40,435 bases of DNA from Lachnospira sp. UBA3212. Its GTDB lineage: Bacteria > Bacillota > Clostridia > Lachnospirales > Lachnospiraceae. Shown one piece after another: positions 32,078-40,435 of the stretch. Under the pieces are notes generated by a model that saw only the letters and a list, made by a program, of their open reading frames with translations, had not been told where the DNA came from and did no database searches. The stretch spans positions 1 to 40,435 of the forward strand of contig DEWK01000022.1 in assembly GCA_002363615.1 (NCBI GenBank), read 5' to 3'. The translations under genes were made by a program, and so were the position numbers. The stretch's first letter is position 1, and the number at the start of each line of letters is the position of its first letter.

Positions 32078-33190
32078 ATGAAGATTGTATGTCAAACTTC
32101 AGATCTTTTAACAGGTGTTAATACTGTATTAAAAGCAGTTCCTGTTCGTACGACTATGCCGATTTTGTATTGTGTTTTGATTGACTCAACCACAGATACA
32201 ATTTATTTTACAGCCAATGATACAGAACTTGGTATTAAAACAAAGGTTCTTGGCCAGGTAGAGGAGGGAGGCATTATTGCAATTAATGCTCAGATTTTCT
32301 CTGATATTATTCATAAGTTGCCACAGGGACAGGTAACCATTGAATCTGATATTAATGACGTGGTAAAGATTACCTGTGAAAAAGCTTTATTTGAAATCAA
32401 TGGTCAAAATGGAGTGGAATTTGTTGGATTACCGGAAGTATCAAAAGAGCATTCCATTACCCTTTCTCAGTTTAATTTAAAGGAATTAATTCGTCAGACT
32501 TTATTTGCTACTGCTAATGTAGAAACCAATAAGTTAATGACTGGTGAATATTTTGAAATTAAGGATGGAAGATTTAAAATCGTAGCCTTAGATGGCCATC
32601 GTATTGCGATTCGTCAGACTTCTTTAGAGGGAGCTTTTGACGAGGGAGACATGATTGTTCCAGGAAAGACTTTAAGTGAAATCTTAAAGATTCTTCCGGA
32701 TGATGCAGAAAAGACGGTATCCTTATACTTTACCGATAACCACATTGCGTTCGAGTTCAATGAAACATTTGTAATTTCACGTTTAATCGAGGGTAGTTAT
32801 TTTAAAATCGATAAGATGATTTCAAATGACTACACAACAAAAATTCAAATCAATCGTAAGCAATTTTCAGAATGTTTGGATCGTTCCACCTTACTTCGTA
32901 AGTCTGGAAATGATAAGCCAATCATTCTTAGTATCAGCGATGGAAATCTGAACTTAAAGGTTTCTTCACCACTGGGTAAAATGGATGAGGATATTGAAGT
33001 GTCTAAGGAAGGAAAGAATTTAGTCATTGGATTTAATCCAGATTTCTTAATTGATATTATGAGAGCAGTAGATGATGAAGAAGTAACAATGTTCTTTACT
33101 ACTCCTCAGTCCCCATGTTTTATTCGGGATGAGGATGCAAGATATATTTATTTAGTACTTCCTATTGCAATTACAGAAGGTAATTACTAA
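32078..33190 (+). CDS. dnaN: DNA polymerase III beta subunit (sliding clamp)
   Basis: Ring-shaped clamp that tethers the replicative polymerase. The three repeated clamp folds span 370 residues: start MKIVCQTSDLLTGVNTVLKA, TTMPILYCVLI, an EYFEIKDGRFKIVALDGHR block in the second, and the C-terminal ending FIRDEDARYIYLVLPI, close to the family's M-P-x-R/L pocket end. AAAGGAG precedes the ATG. It follows dnaA as in nearly all Firmicutes, and the S4 gene starts 16 bases later. Confidence 0.97.
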   Translation: MKIVCQTSDLLTGVNTVLKAVPVRTTMPILYCVLIDSTTDTIYFTANDTELGIKTKVLGQVEEGGIIAINAQIFSDIIHKLPQGQVTIESDINDVVKITCEKALFEINGQNGVEFVGLPEVSKEHSITLSQFNLKELIRQTLFATANVETNKLMTGEYFEIKDGRFKIVALDGHRIAIRQTSLEGAFDEGDMIVPGKTLSEILKILPDDAEKTVSLYFTDNHIAFEFNETFVISRLIEGSYFKIDKMISNDYTTKIQINRKQFSECLDRSTLLRKSGNDKPIILSISDGNLNLKVSSPLGKMDEDIEVSKEGKNLVIGFNPDFLIDIMRAVDDEEVTMFFTTPQSPCFIRDEDARYIYLVLPIAITEGNY

Positions 33191-33206
33191 AAGAATCGAG
33201 GATGAA

Positions 33207-33422
33207 ATGGATTTAGTTTTAAGAGATGAATTCATTAAATTAGGACAGGCTTTAAAGGCAGCCGGAATTGCAGAATCTGGTGTAGATGCCAAGGAGCGAA
33301 TCCTAAATGAAGAAGTATTGGTAAATGGAGAAGTCTGCACCATGCGTGGAAAAAAGCTGGTAGCAGGAGATGTAGTAACAACAGATGGGGAAGAAATCCA
33401 TATTCTTCCTGCCAATCATTAG
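33207..33422 (+). CDS. S4-domain RNA-binding protein (YaaA/RlbA family)
   Basis: A 71-residue S4 domain protein: LRDEFIKLGQALKAAGIAES, then AKERILNEEVLVNGEVCTMR and KKLVAGDVVT. The family sits between dnaN and recF across Firmicutes (yaaA/rlbA in Bacillus), where a role in 50S ribosome assembly has been proposed. I chose the ATG at 33207 with GAGG five bases before it; longer in-frame readings would overlap dnaN. Its stop lies 19 bases before recF. Confidence 0.92.
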   Translation: MDLVLRDEFIKLGQALKAAGIAESGVDAKERILNEEVLVNGEVCTMRGKKLVAGDVVTTDGEEIHILPANH

Positions 33423-33441
33423 ATGAAAAGACAGTAGGCAC

Positions 33442-34536
33442 ATGTTTGTAAAAAAGATTGAATTAAAAGATTATCGAAATTATGATCTGCTTTCTTTGGA
33501 CTTTGGACAAGGAACTAATATTTTCCATGGGAATAATGCCCAGGGAAAAACGAATCTCTTAGAAGCTATCTACTTATGTGCAACCTCAAAAAGCCATAAA
33601 TTGGATAAAGACAAGGAAATCATCCAATTTGGCAAGGGAGAGGCTCATATTAAGATGATTGTGGAAAAGAAGAATGTGCCTTATCGGATTGATATGCATT
33701 TGCGAAAAAGTAAATCGAAAGGAATTGCAATCAATCAAATTCCAATCAAGCGTTCCAGCGAATTATTTGGAATTGTAAACGTAGTCTTTTTTTCTCCGGA
33801 AGACCTAGAGATTGTAAAAGGTGGTCCGGCAGTTCGAAGACGCTTTATAGATCTTGAACTTTGTCAGTTAGACAAGGTCTATTTAAATCAACTGGTAAGT
33901 TACAACAAGGTACTTCAAAATCGTAACAAACTTTTAAAAGAGTTAGATTATTTCCATCCGGATTTTTCGCTTTTAGATGTTTATGATGAACAGCTAGCCA
34001 GGTATGGAGAGGAAGTAGTCAGAAGAAGAAAAGAGTTTATTGACCAGCTGAATGAGATGATTTTTGAAATTCACAGAGAACTGACTGATGGGAAAGAAAA
34101 ATTAAAGTTGGTTTATGATGTTTCAGGAGGAGAGGAAAGCTCTCTTTATGATCGCTTGCTTGCAGGGAGAATGAGAGATTTAAAAATAAAAACCACTGGG
34201 GTAGGACCTCATCGTGATGATTTAGCATTCTTTCATGAAAAGTTAGATCTTAGAAAATTTGGAAGTCAGGGTCAACAACGAACGGTTGCTCTTTCCTTAA
34301 AACTTTCTGAAATATCCCTAATAAAAAAGATTACTGGTGATACACCAGTCCTGCTTTTGGATGATGTTTTGTCGGAATTAGACAGTAGTAGACAAAAGCA
34401 GTTATTAAAAAGTATTGATGAGATACAGACTTTTATAACCTGTACCGGATATGAGGAATTGATTCAAAGTCATTTTAAAAATCATCGGGTTTATCAGATT
34501 GAAAAAGGAAAAGTCAAAGAAGGATTAGGAGGATAA
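33442..34536 (+). CDS. recF: DNA repair and replication protein RecF
   Basis: SMC-like ATPase that helps load RecA at single-strand gaps. Walker A is FHGNNAQGKTNLLEAIY; the signature GSQGQQRTVALSLKLSE and Walker B PVLLLDDVLSELD are near the C-terminus. Length of 364 residues is normal. The start ATG has only a weak ribosome site (AGTAGG), so translation may depend on the preceding gene. The end, GGAGGATAAAAG, carries the ribosome site of gyrB, whose ATG is three bases after the recF stop. Confidence 0.96.
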   Translation: MFVKKIELKDYRNYDLLSLDFGQGTNIFHGNNAQGKTNLLEAIYLCATSKSHKLDKDKEIIQFGKGEAHIKMIVEKKNVPYRIDMHLRKSKSKGIAINQIPIKRSSELFGIVNVVFFSPEDLEIVKGGPAVRRRFIDLELCQLDKVYLNQLVSYNKVLQNRNKLLKELDYFHPDFSLLDVYDEQLARYGEEVVRRRKEFIDQLNEMIFEIHRELTDGKEKLKLVYDVSGGEESSLYDRLLAGRMRDLKIKTTGVGPHRDDLAFFHEKLDLRKFGSQGQQRTVALSLKLSEISLIKKITGDTPVLLLDDVLSELDSSRQKQLLKSIDEIQTFITCTGYEELIQSHFKNHRVYQIEKGKVKEGLGG

Positions 34537-34539
34537 AAG

Positions 34540-36471
34540 ATGGCACAGTCAGAGAACAATCAGGATTATGGTGCAAATCAGATTCAGGTCTTAGAGGGAC
34601 TTGAGCCTGTAAGAAAGCGTCCAGGTATGTACATTGGAAGCACATCTAGCAGAGGTCTTCATCATCTTGTTTATGAAATCGTAGACAACTCAGTAGATGA
34701 GGCGCTTGCTGGATATTGCGATAATATTGATGTACAGATCAATAAGGATGGTTCCGTTACCGTTCGTGATGATGGCCGTGGAATCCCAGTAGGAATTAAT
34801 GAAAAGACAGGAAAAAATGCCTTGGAGGTAGTATTTACCGTCCTACATGCAGGTGGTAAGTTTGGAAGCGGCGGATACAAGGTATCCGGTGGTCTTCACG
34901 GTGTAGGAGCTTCTGTTGTGAATGCACTCTCTACTAATTTAACCGTTCAGGTAAAAAGGGGAGGAAAGGTTTATGAACAGAAGTATGCCAAAGGTAAGGT
35001 ATTATGTCCTGTTACAGAGATTGGTTCTTGTGACAGAAAGGAATCAGGAACTATGGTAACCTTCCGTCCGGATCCTGAAATCTTTGAAACCATCGTCTTT
35101 GAATATAAAACTTTAGCTACCAGATTAAGAGAAACTGCTTTCTTGACTAAGAATTTACGAATCACCATTCGTGATATGAGAGAGGAAAAGGTGAAAGAAG
35201 AAAGTTTCCACTATGAAGGCGGTATTATTCAGTTTGTAGAATATTTAAATCACGCAAATAGACCTCTTTATCCAGAAATCATTTACTGTGAAGGAGAAGC
35301 CAATGGTGTGATGGTAGAGGTAGCCTTCCAGCATAACGATGGCTACAATGAAAACTGCCTAAGCTTTGTGAATAATATTATTACCCCTGAAGGGGGAACC
35401 CATATGGAAGGCTTTAAGCGTGCCCTGACTAAAACCTTTAATGATTATGCCCGTAGCATGAAGATTATCAAGGAAAACGAGGAAAATGTTACTGGTGATG
35501 ATATTAGAGAAGGTATGACCGCCATTATTAGCATTAAGGTTGGAGAACCCCAGTTTGAGGGACAGACCAAACAAAAACTTGGTAACAGCGAAGCCAGAGG
35601 AGCGGTAGAAAGCGTAGTGAATAAGGTCTTAACCATCTTTTTAGAGCAGAATCCTGCAGTTGGAAAGATGATTTGCGAAAAGGCCGTAGGCGCTAAGCAT
35701 GCAAGAGAAGCAGCAAGAAAGGCAAGAGAGCTTACCAGAAGAAAGAATGTGTTAGAGGGAAACTCCCTTCCGGGTAAATTAGCAGATTGTTCCAATAAGG
35801 ATCCAAAGCAGTGTGAAATCTATATCGTAGAGGGAGATTCTGCGGGAGGTTCTGCCAAGACTGCCAGATCTCGTGATACCCAGGCGATTCTTCCACTTCG
35901 AGGAAAAATTTTAAATGTAGAAAAGGCAAGAGAGGATAACATCCTTGGAAATGCCGAAATCCGTGCTATGATTACCGCTTTTGGTACCGGTATTCGAGAT
36001 GAATTTGATATTAGCAAATTAAGATATGACAAGATTATTATTATGACAGATGCCGATGTAGATGGAGCTCATATTGCAACCTTGCTTTTGACCTTCTTCT
36101 ATCGTTTCATGCCAGAATTAATCCGTCAGGGACATGTATACATGGCACAGCCACCTCTCTATCAGGTAACAAGAAACAATAAAAACTATTATGCCTACAG
36201 CGATGAAGAATTAAATAAAATTCTTACAGAACTGGGACGTGGAGAACAGAATAAGATCCAGCGTTATAAGGGATTAGGAGAAATGGATGCAGAACAGCTT
36301 TGGGATACTACTATGGATCCAAACAAGAGAATTTTAATTCGAGTGACCATTGACGAAGAAAATGCCAGTGATATTGACGTAACATTCAGCACCCTGATGG
36401 GGGAAGAAGTAGGTCCTCGTCGTCAGTTCATCGAGGAAAATGCAAAATTTGTACAGAATCTTGATATCTAA
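34540..36471 (+). CDS. gyrB: DNA gyrase subunit B
   Basis: ATPase subunit of gyrase, which adds negative supercoils. The GHKL ATPase domain has EIVDNSVDEALAGYCD, DGRGIPVG, and GGLHGVGASVVNALS. The transducer follows, then the Toprim domain with EGDSAGGSAK and PLRGKILNVEKAR, and DADVDGAHI for metal binding. The C-terminus ends with RRQFIEENAKFVQNLDI. Length of 643 residues is typical of the short Gram-positive form. GGAGG inside the end of recF is its ribosome site. Confidence 0.98.
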   Translation: MAQSENNQDYGANQIQVLEGLEPVRKRPGMYIGSTSSRGLHHLVYEIVDNSVDEALAGYCDNIDVQINKDGSVTVRDDGRGIPVGINEKTGKNALEVVFTVLHAGGKFGSGGYKVSGGLHGVGASVVNALSTNLTVQVKRGGKVYEQKYAKGKVLCPVTEIGSCDRKESGTMVTFRPDPEIFETIVFEYKTLATRLRETAFLTKNLRITIRDMREEKVKEESFHYEGGIIQFVEYLNHANRPLYPEIIYCEGEANGVMVEVAFQHNDGYNENCLSFVNNIITPEGGTHMEGFKRALTKTFNDYARSMKIIKENEENVTGDDIREGMTAIISIKVGEPQFEGQTKQKLGNSEARGAVESVVNKVLTIFLEQNPAVGKMICEKAVGAKHAREAARKARELTRRKNVLEGNSLPGKLADCSNKDPKQCEIYIVEGDSAGGSAKTARSRDTQAILPLRGKILNVEKAREDNILGNAEIRAMITAFGTGIRDEFDISKLRYDKIIIMTDADVDGAHIATLLLTFFYRFMPELIRQGHVYMAQPPLYQVTRNNKNYYAYSDEELNKILTELGRGEQNKIQRYKGLGEMDAEQLWDTTMDPNKRILIRVTIDEENASDIDVTFSTLMGEEVGPRRQFIEENAKFVQNLDI

Positions 36472-36501
36472 TAGAATTCTTGAAAGGAGAAAAAGCTAGA
36501 A

Positions 36502-38982
36502 ATGGACGATAAGGTCTTTGATGTTGTAAAAGAAGTAGATCTAAAACAGACTATGGAAAAGTCTTATATCGACTATGCGATGAGCGTTATTGCATCTCGA
36601 GCTCTTCCGGATGTTAGAGATGGTTTAAAGCCGGTACAAAGAAGAGTACTCTACTCCATGATCGAATTAAATAATGGTCCAGACAAGCCACACCGTAAGT
36701 GTGCGCGTATTGTCGGTGATACCATGGGTAAGTATCATCCTCATGGTGATAGTTCAATTTATGGTGCCTTAGTAAATATGGCCCAGGAATGGTCTACAAG
36801 ATACCCATTAGTAGATGGACACGGAAATTTCGGTTCGGTAGATGGTGATAGCCCTGCGGCTATGCGATATACCGAGGCTAGATTAAGCAAGATTTCTATG
36901 CAAATGCTTGCAGATATTAATAAAAATACCGTAGATTTAATTCCTAACTTTGATGAAACCGAGCAGGAGCCAAAGGTTCTTCCAAGTCGTTTTCCTAACC
37001 TCTTAGCCAATGGAACCAATGGTATTGCGGTAGGTATGGCGACAAATATTCCACCACATAACTTAAGAGAGTTAATTGATGGAGTTGTTAAAATTATTGA
37101 TAATCTTGTGGAAGAAGATCGAGAAACAGAAATTGATGAGATTCTTTCCATCATAAAAGGACCAGACTTTCCTACCGGAGCTGAAATTTTAGGAAGAAGG
37201 GGAATTGAATCTGCTTACCGTACCGGTCGTGGAAAAATCAAGGTACGTGCTATTTCTGAAATCGAGCCTATGGACAACGGAAAGACACGAATTGTTATTA
37301 GTGAACTTCCATATATGGTTAATAAGGCACGTTTGATTGAAAAGATTGCAGACCTGGTAAAATTAAAGAAAATCGATGGAATCACAGCCTTACGTGATGA
37401 GTCTAATAAGCAGGGTATGAGAATTGTCATTGAACTACGTCGTGACGTAAATGCTAATATCATTTTAAAAACTCTTTATAAGCATACCCAGTTACAGGAT
37501 TCTTTTGGTGTAATCATGCTTGCTTTAGTAGATAACGAGCCAAAGGTATTAAATCTTCTTGAAATGTTAAAGTATTATATTCTTCATCAGGAGGATGTTA
37601 TTACAAGAAGATGTCAGTTTGAATTAGATAAGGCAAAGAAACGTGCTCATATCTTAGAAGGATTATTAAAGGCGCTTGATTTTATTGATGAGGTAATTAA
37701 GATTATCCGTGGAAGCAATACTACCCAGGAAGCCAGAGAAAATCTGATGAATCGCTTTGAACTTTCCGAGGAACAGGCAAACGCCATTGTTGAGATGCGT
37801 TTGAGACAGTTAACCGGTTTGGAACGGGCAAAACTTGAAGATGAGTTTGGTTCATTAACAAAGCAAATTGAAAGATTAGAAGAAATTCTTGGAAATAAAA
37901 AAGAATTACTTGGAGTTGTAAAAACCGAAATCCTGGAAATTCGAGAGAAGTACGGAGATGATCGTAGAACAAGATTTGGTTATGATGACGACGATATTAC
38001 AGAGGAAGAATTAATTCCGGATGAAGAGACCATCGTCACCATGACGAACCTTGGCTACATTAAGCGTATGGGTGTAGATAGTATTAAAACCCAGAAGCGT
38101 GGTGGTATTGGCATCAAGGGAATGCAAACCATTGAAGATGATTATTTAAAAGAATTATTTATGACCAACACTCATAGTAATCTTTTATTCTTTACTAACC
38201 GAGGAGCTGTTCATAAATTAAAATGCTATGAAATTCCAGAAGCAAATCGCTATGCAAGAGGGATTGCTTTGATTAACCTGATTCAGTTAGAGCCGGATGA
38301 AAAGATTTCTGCAGTAATTGATATCGCTGATTTTTCAAAGAATAGGTCTTTGATTTTATGTACGAAGATGGGTAAAATTAAAAAGACAAATCTGTCTGAA
38401 TTCGATAATATCAGAAAGAATGGTAAAATTGGAACCCGCCTACGAGAAGGGGATGAATTAATCGCTGTAAAGATGATTGAAGAAGAACAAGATATCTTCC
38501 TAGTTACTAAGCGTGGAAAAACCATTCGAATGAAGGATACAGATATGCGTGAGATAAGCAGACAGAGTATCGGAGTAATCGGTATTAATTTGAATGGTGA
38601 TGATGAAGTAGTAGCTATGCAAACCAGTACCCAAGGAGATCAACTTTTATTTGTCACCGAAAAAGGGAAAGGAAAAAGAACTGACATGAACGAATTCCAT
38701 ACCCAGAAACGTGGTGGTATGGGTGTGATTGGTATTAAGCTTAATGAATCCACCGGTAATGTGGTTGGTTGCTTAGCAGTCCGTGATGATGATGAAATTA
38801 TTTTAATTACGAATGAGGGAATCATGATTCGGACCAATGTGAATGAAATTAATGTTATTAAGCGTGATACCTCCGGTGTTCGTATAATGAAATTAGATGA
38901 GGAAAAAAATAATTTTGTAACATCTGTTGCCAGAGTTTTAGAAAAAAAGGAAGACTTTACAGAAGATCAGTCAGAAGAATAA
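36502..38982 (+). CDS. gyrA: DNA gyrase subunit A
   Basis: Breakage-reunion subunit. The catalytic Tyr123 lies in SPAAMRYTEARL. The quinolone region reads KYHPHGDSSIYGALVNMAQ; the Ser equivalent to E. coli Ser83 is kept, but the position equivalent to Asp87 is Gly. The C-terminal beta-pinwheel begins near 495, with the GyrA box as QKRGGIGIKG, and a second repeat has QKRGGMGVIGI. An acidic tail (DFTEDQSEE) ends the protein. Length of 826 residues is normal. AAAGGAG precedes the ATG. It follows gyrB by 30 bases. Confidence 0.98.
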   Translation: MDDKVFDVVKEVDLKQTMEKSYIDYAMSVIASRALPDVRDGLKPVQRRVLYSMIELNNGPDKPHRKCARIVGDTMGKYHPHGDSSIYGALVNMAQEWSTRYPLVDGHGNFGSVDGDSPAAMRYTEARLSKISMQMLADINKNTVDLIPNFDETEQEPKVLPSRFPNLLANGTNGIAVGMATNIPPHNLRELIDGVVKIIDNLVEEDRETEIDEILSIIKGPDFPTGAEILGRRGIESAYRTGRGKIKVRAISEIEPMDNGKTRIVISELPYMVNKARLIEKIADLVKLKKIDGITALRDESNKQGMRIVIELRRDVNANIILKTLYKHTQLQDSFGVIMLALVDNEPKVLNLLEMLKYYILHQEDVITRRCQFELDKAKKRAHILEGLLKALDFIDEVIKIIRGSNTTQEARENLMNRFELSEEQANAIVEMRLRQLTGLERAKLEDEFGSLTKQIERLEEILGNKKELLGVVKTEILEIREKYGDDRRTRFGYDDDDITEEELIPDEETIVTMTNLGYIKRMGVDSIKTQKRGGIGIKGMQTIEDDYLKELFMTNTHSNLLFFTNRGAVHKLKCYEIPEANRYARGIALINLIQLEPDEKISAVIDIADFSKNRSLILCTKMGKIKKTNLSEFDNIRKNGKIGTRLREGDELIAVKMIEEEQDIFLVTKRGKTIRMKDTDMREISRQSIGVIGINLNGDDEVVAMQTSTQGDQLLFVTEKGKGKRTDMNEFHTQKRGGMGVIGIKLNESTGNVVGCLAVRDDDEIILITNEGIMIRTNVNEINVIKRDTSGVRIMKLDEEKNNFVTSVARVLEKKEDFTEDQSEE

Positions 38983-38997
38983 ATAAGGAATAATAGG

Positions 38998-39825
38998 ATG
39001 AGAAGAACAGATACAGACCAAAAGAATGAGGTTCTTTATAAGTATATCTTTCCACTTTTAATTGCATTTGCAGCGATAGGATTGTTTTATCTTGTAATTC
39101 AGCTAAGTAATAATGTTTACAAAGACAGCATTCGAGAAGTAGAAATTATTTATAAGGATGGAAAGTTAAGTATGCCAATCGAGGGAGACCAAGAAGGTTG
39201 GATGATATTTTGGGAATGTGACGGAGGCTTAATAAGCAACGGAAAAAGTTCTTCTCATTTCCTATATACAAAGGTAGGAGATTCTATTACCTGGACCAAT
39301 CTAGAGGAAGATGGAGAAGCTTTTCAAACAGCAAATATACGGGCTACTCTTTATCAAACCAGTGAAGGGAAAAAAGAAAGTGTGATTGCTGCGGGAAAAG
39401 TGCAGGTGACAGATACGATTAGCCTAAGTATGAAGGATGGCAAAGTGAAAAAAGTGAAGGATGGTATCTATTCTAATCCGGTCAAAAAAGAAGGGGATTG
39501 TCACTGGACAGAACCTTATATCATCCAAAGAGTTGACAATAAGGTAACCCTGGGATTTAGAACTGGAGAGAAAATCAAGGACGGATCTGCCTTAACTATG
39601 CTTTGGACCACAGATGAGAAAGTACTTGGAGAAACAGACCTGGCAGCAGGAGGAATCCCATTCTTTAAAATAAGTGGAGAATTAAAAAAATCTCTTTCTC
39701 AAGTAAATATCGTTACACTAGAAGTGAATAAGGATACAAGGGTTGAGGTTTCTTTAATTAAAAATGAAGATCAGGATGATGTATTTTGCAGTGGAAGCAT
39801 TACACTTAGTCCTATGGAAGAATAA
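38998..39825 (+). CDS. Unrecognised membrane-anchored extracytoplasmic protein
   Basis: I do not recognise this 275-residue protein. It has a short charged N-terminus, one hydrophobic helix (~17-38, IFPLLIAFAAIGLFYLVIQL) and then a hydrophilic, beta-rich region likely outside the cell. That region has repeated strand-turn patterns: VEIIYKDGKLSMPI, GWMIFWECDGGLIS, DSITWTNLEEDGEAFQTANI and KVTLGFRTGEKIKDGSALTM, which resemble two Ig-like or bacterial-surface beta domains. No lipobox or sortase motif is seen. It starts 15 bases after gyrA with GGAATAATAGG as a weak ribosome site, so it is probably cotranscribed with gyrA. Confidence 0.7.
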   Translation: MRRTDTDQKNEVLYKYIFPLLIAFAAIGLFYLVIQLSNNVYKDSIREVEIIYKDGKLSMPIEGDQEGWMIFWECDGGLISNGKSSSHFLYTKVGDSITWTNLEEDGEAFQTANIRATLYQTSEGKKESVIAAGKVQVTDTISLSMKDGKVKKVKDGIYSNPVKKEGDCHWTEPYIIQRVDNKVTLGFRTGEKIKDGSALTMLWTTDEKVLGETDLAAGGIPFFKISGELKKSLSQVNIVTLEVNKDTRVEVSLIKNEDQDDVFCSGSITLSPMEE

Positions 39826-39956
39826 AAAATTTGTTGCTAATGTTTGATTGACTTGATAATTAGGGGTTAGAAATATTAAAACTACAAGTTATTGTGGTTG
39901 TCCGAAAACCCTTATAAATCCTAAGAAAAAATAAAGAAAATAGTGAATTTTACTTA

Positions 39957-39985
39957 TTGACAAAGGACTTTGAGTTTAGTATACT
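39957..39985 (+). promoter_or_regulatory. SigA-type promoter of tRNA-Ser
   Basis: Consensus TTGACA (39957-39962), 17-base spacer, TATACT (39980-39985), 62 bases before the tRNA. Bases 39826-39956 show no other clear feature. Confidence 0.85.
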
Positions 39986-40047
39986 CTTTCTTGCGTGTTG
40001 AAAAAATGATGCGTAAACAACGTGAATAGAAATACATTCATGGTCCT

Positions 40048-40135
40048 GGAGAAATACTCAAGAGGCTGAAGAGGCGCCCCTGCTAAGGGTGTAGGTCGTT
40101 CACGCGGCGCGAGGGTTCAAATCCCTCTTTCTCCG
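40048..40135 (+). tRNA. tRNA-Ser (anticodon GCT)
   Basis: Acceptor GGAGAAA (40048-40054) pairs fully with TTTCTCC (40128-40134), discriminator G. The anticodon loop CTGCTAA gives GCT, reading AGC/AGU. The long variable arm (GTAGGTCGTTCACGCGGCGC region) and GGTTCAAATCC T-loop are typical of tRNA-Ser. Length of 88 bases; CCA is not encoded. Confidence 0.96.
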
Positions 40136-40189
40136 CTTTCAATCGGCGGAAAGAACTGGAAGATTTATAAAAAAACTTTAAAAAAGTTC

Positions 40190-40218
40190 TTGACATAACG
40201 GTTGAGATTTGTTATTAT
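40190..40218 (+). promoter_or_regulatory. rRNA operon promoter
   Basis: Consensus TTGACA (40190-40195), 17-base spacer, TATTAT (40213-40218), preceded by an A/T-rich stretch (AAAAAAACTTTAAAAAAG) like an UP element. About 205 bases before 16S rRNA. Confidence 0.88.
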
Positions 40219-40224
40219 TACAAA

Positions 40225-40422
40225 GCGCTCGAGAGAGCAGCACAGAACATTGAAAACTGAACAATATTAAACCATCCCGAAAATTTCTATTTGAGAGATT
40301 TTTGAAAACTAAAATTGCTTAAAGCAACTTTAAGAACAGTAAACGGATGTAAACAAGAAGCTTACGTTTGTCTGACTGTGATTGAATGATTAATTCGTAT
40401 TTAAGGAAAATTAAATATATAT
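40225..40422 (+). other. rRNA leader with boxA-like antitermination element
   Basis: The stretch ACATTGAAAACTGAACAAT (40247-40265) is the conserved sequence seen near Firmicute rRNA genes in leaders and spacers. Further on, several short inverted repeats (for example AAAC/GTTT and GTAA/TTAC within 40340-40372) probably form part of the 16S precursor stem for RNase III cutting. Confidence 0.65.
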
Positions 40423-40435
40423 TTTAACGAGAGTT
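40423..40435 (+). rRNA. 16S rRNA, first bases only (cut by window edge)
   Basis: The window ends ...ACGAGAGTT; AGAGTT is the start of the universal 16S AGAGTTTGATC sequence, which is base 8 in E. coli numbering, so the mature 5' end is near 40423. The rest lies beyond the window. Confidence 0.8.

Noticed and set aside
1..40435. CRISPR array, prophage, attachment site or toxin-antitoxin module
   Set aside because: I saw no regular direct-repeat/spacer pattern, phage structural genes, integrase, or paired small toxin-antitoxin genes. The only mobile element found is the IS at the left end.

Overview
The window is the replication-origin neighbourhood of a low-GC Gram-positive chromosome. Gene order (rsmG-mnmG-mnmE-jag-yidC-yidD-rnpA-rpmH / oriC / dnaA-dnaN-S4-recF-gyrB-gyrA), the neighbouring parAB with consensus parS sites, strong Shine-Dalgarno sites, AT-rich DNA, a Rex-type operator on adhE and a TPP riboswitch driving ykoEDC-tenA all point to Clostridia, most likely Lachnospiraceae. 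This placement is from gene order and protein style; no database was searched.

Layout, left to right. (1) 1-1097: a complete IS30-family insertion sequence with imperfect terminal inverted repeats, ending directly against the stop codon of the next gene. (2) 1098-6446, minus strand: a six-gene operon, read right to left, of guanylate-kinase-like protein, holB (delta prime), ricT/PSP1, a tRNA1(Val)-type adenine methyltransferase, rsmI, and a PAS-CPBP membrane protein. (3) 6488-7736, minus: a small kinase of the APH/choline-kinase fold with its own promoter and terminator, and a 72-residue XRE regulator. (4) 7812-10541, minus: adhE with a promoter followed by a perfect Rex palindrome. (5) 10560-11752, minus: a membrane GGDEF protein. 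(6) 11771-17124, plus: serS, tRNA-Arg(CCT), a TPP riboswitch with terminator, then ykoE-ykoD-ykoC-tenA for uptake and salvage of thiamine pyrimidine. (7) 17132-18154, minus: a second membrane GGDEF protein. (8) 18254-20650, minus: parA-parB-DUF4446 with two 16-bp parS sites upstream. (9) 20651-22915: an unrecognised coiled-coil protein (minus) diverging from an alpha/beta-hydrolase-like protein (plus) that seems to lack two catalytic residues. (10) 22918-29886, minus: the rpmH-to-rsmG block for ribosome, tRNA and membrane-insertion functions. (11) 29932-32055: bipartite oriC on both sides of dnaA, with DnaA-box-like 9-mers upstream, and downstream a DnaA box, a DnaA-trio-like CTA triplet track and an AT-rich stretch. 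(12) 32078-39825, plus: dnaN, S4 protein, recF, gyrB, gyrA and a membrane-anchored unknown. (13) 39957-40435: tRNA-Ser(GCT), a strong rRNA promoter, the rRNA leader and the first ~13 bases of 16S rRNA.

Transcription mostly runs away from oriC, so genes lie on the leading strand of each replication arm. The exceptions are the IS, the serS/thiamine island and the hydrolase-like gene. I find no CRISPR array, prophage or multi-gene defence system. The least explained items are the PAS-CPBP fusion, the coiled-coil protein beside parS, the degenerate hydrolase, and the gyrA-distal membrane protein.
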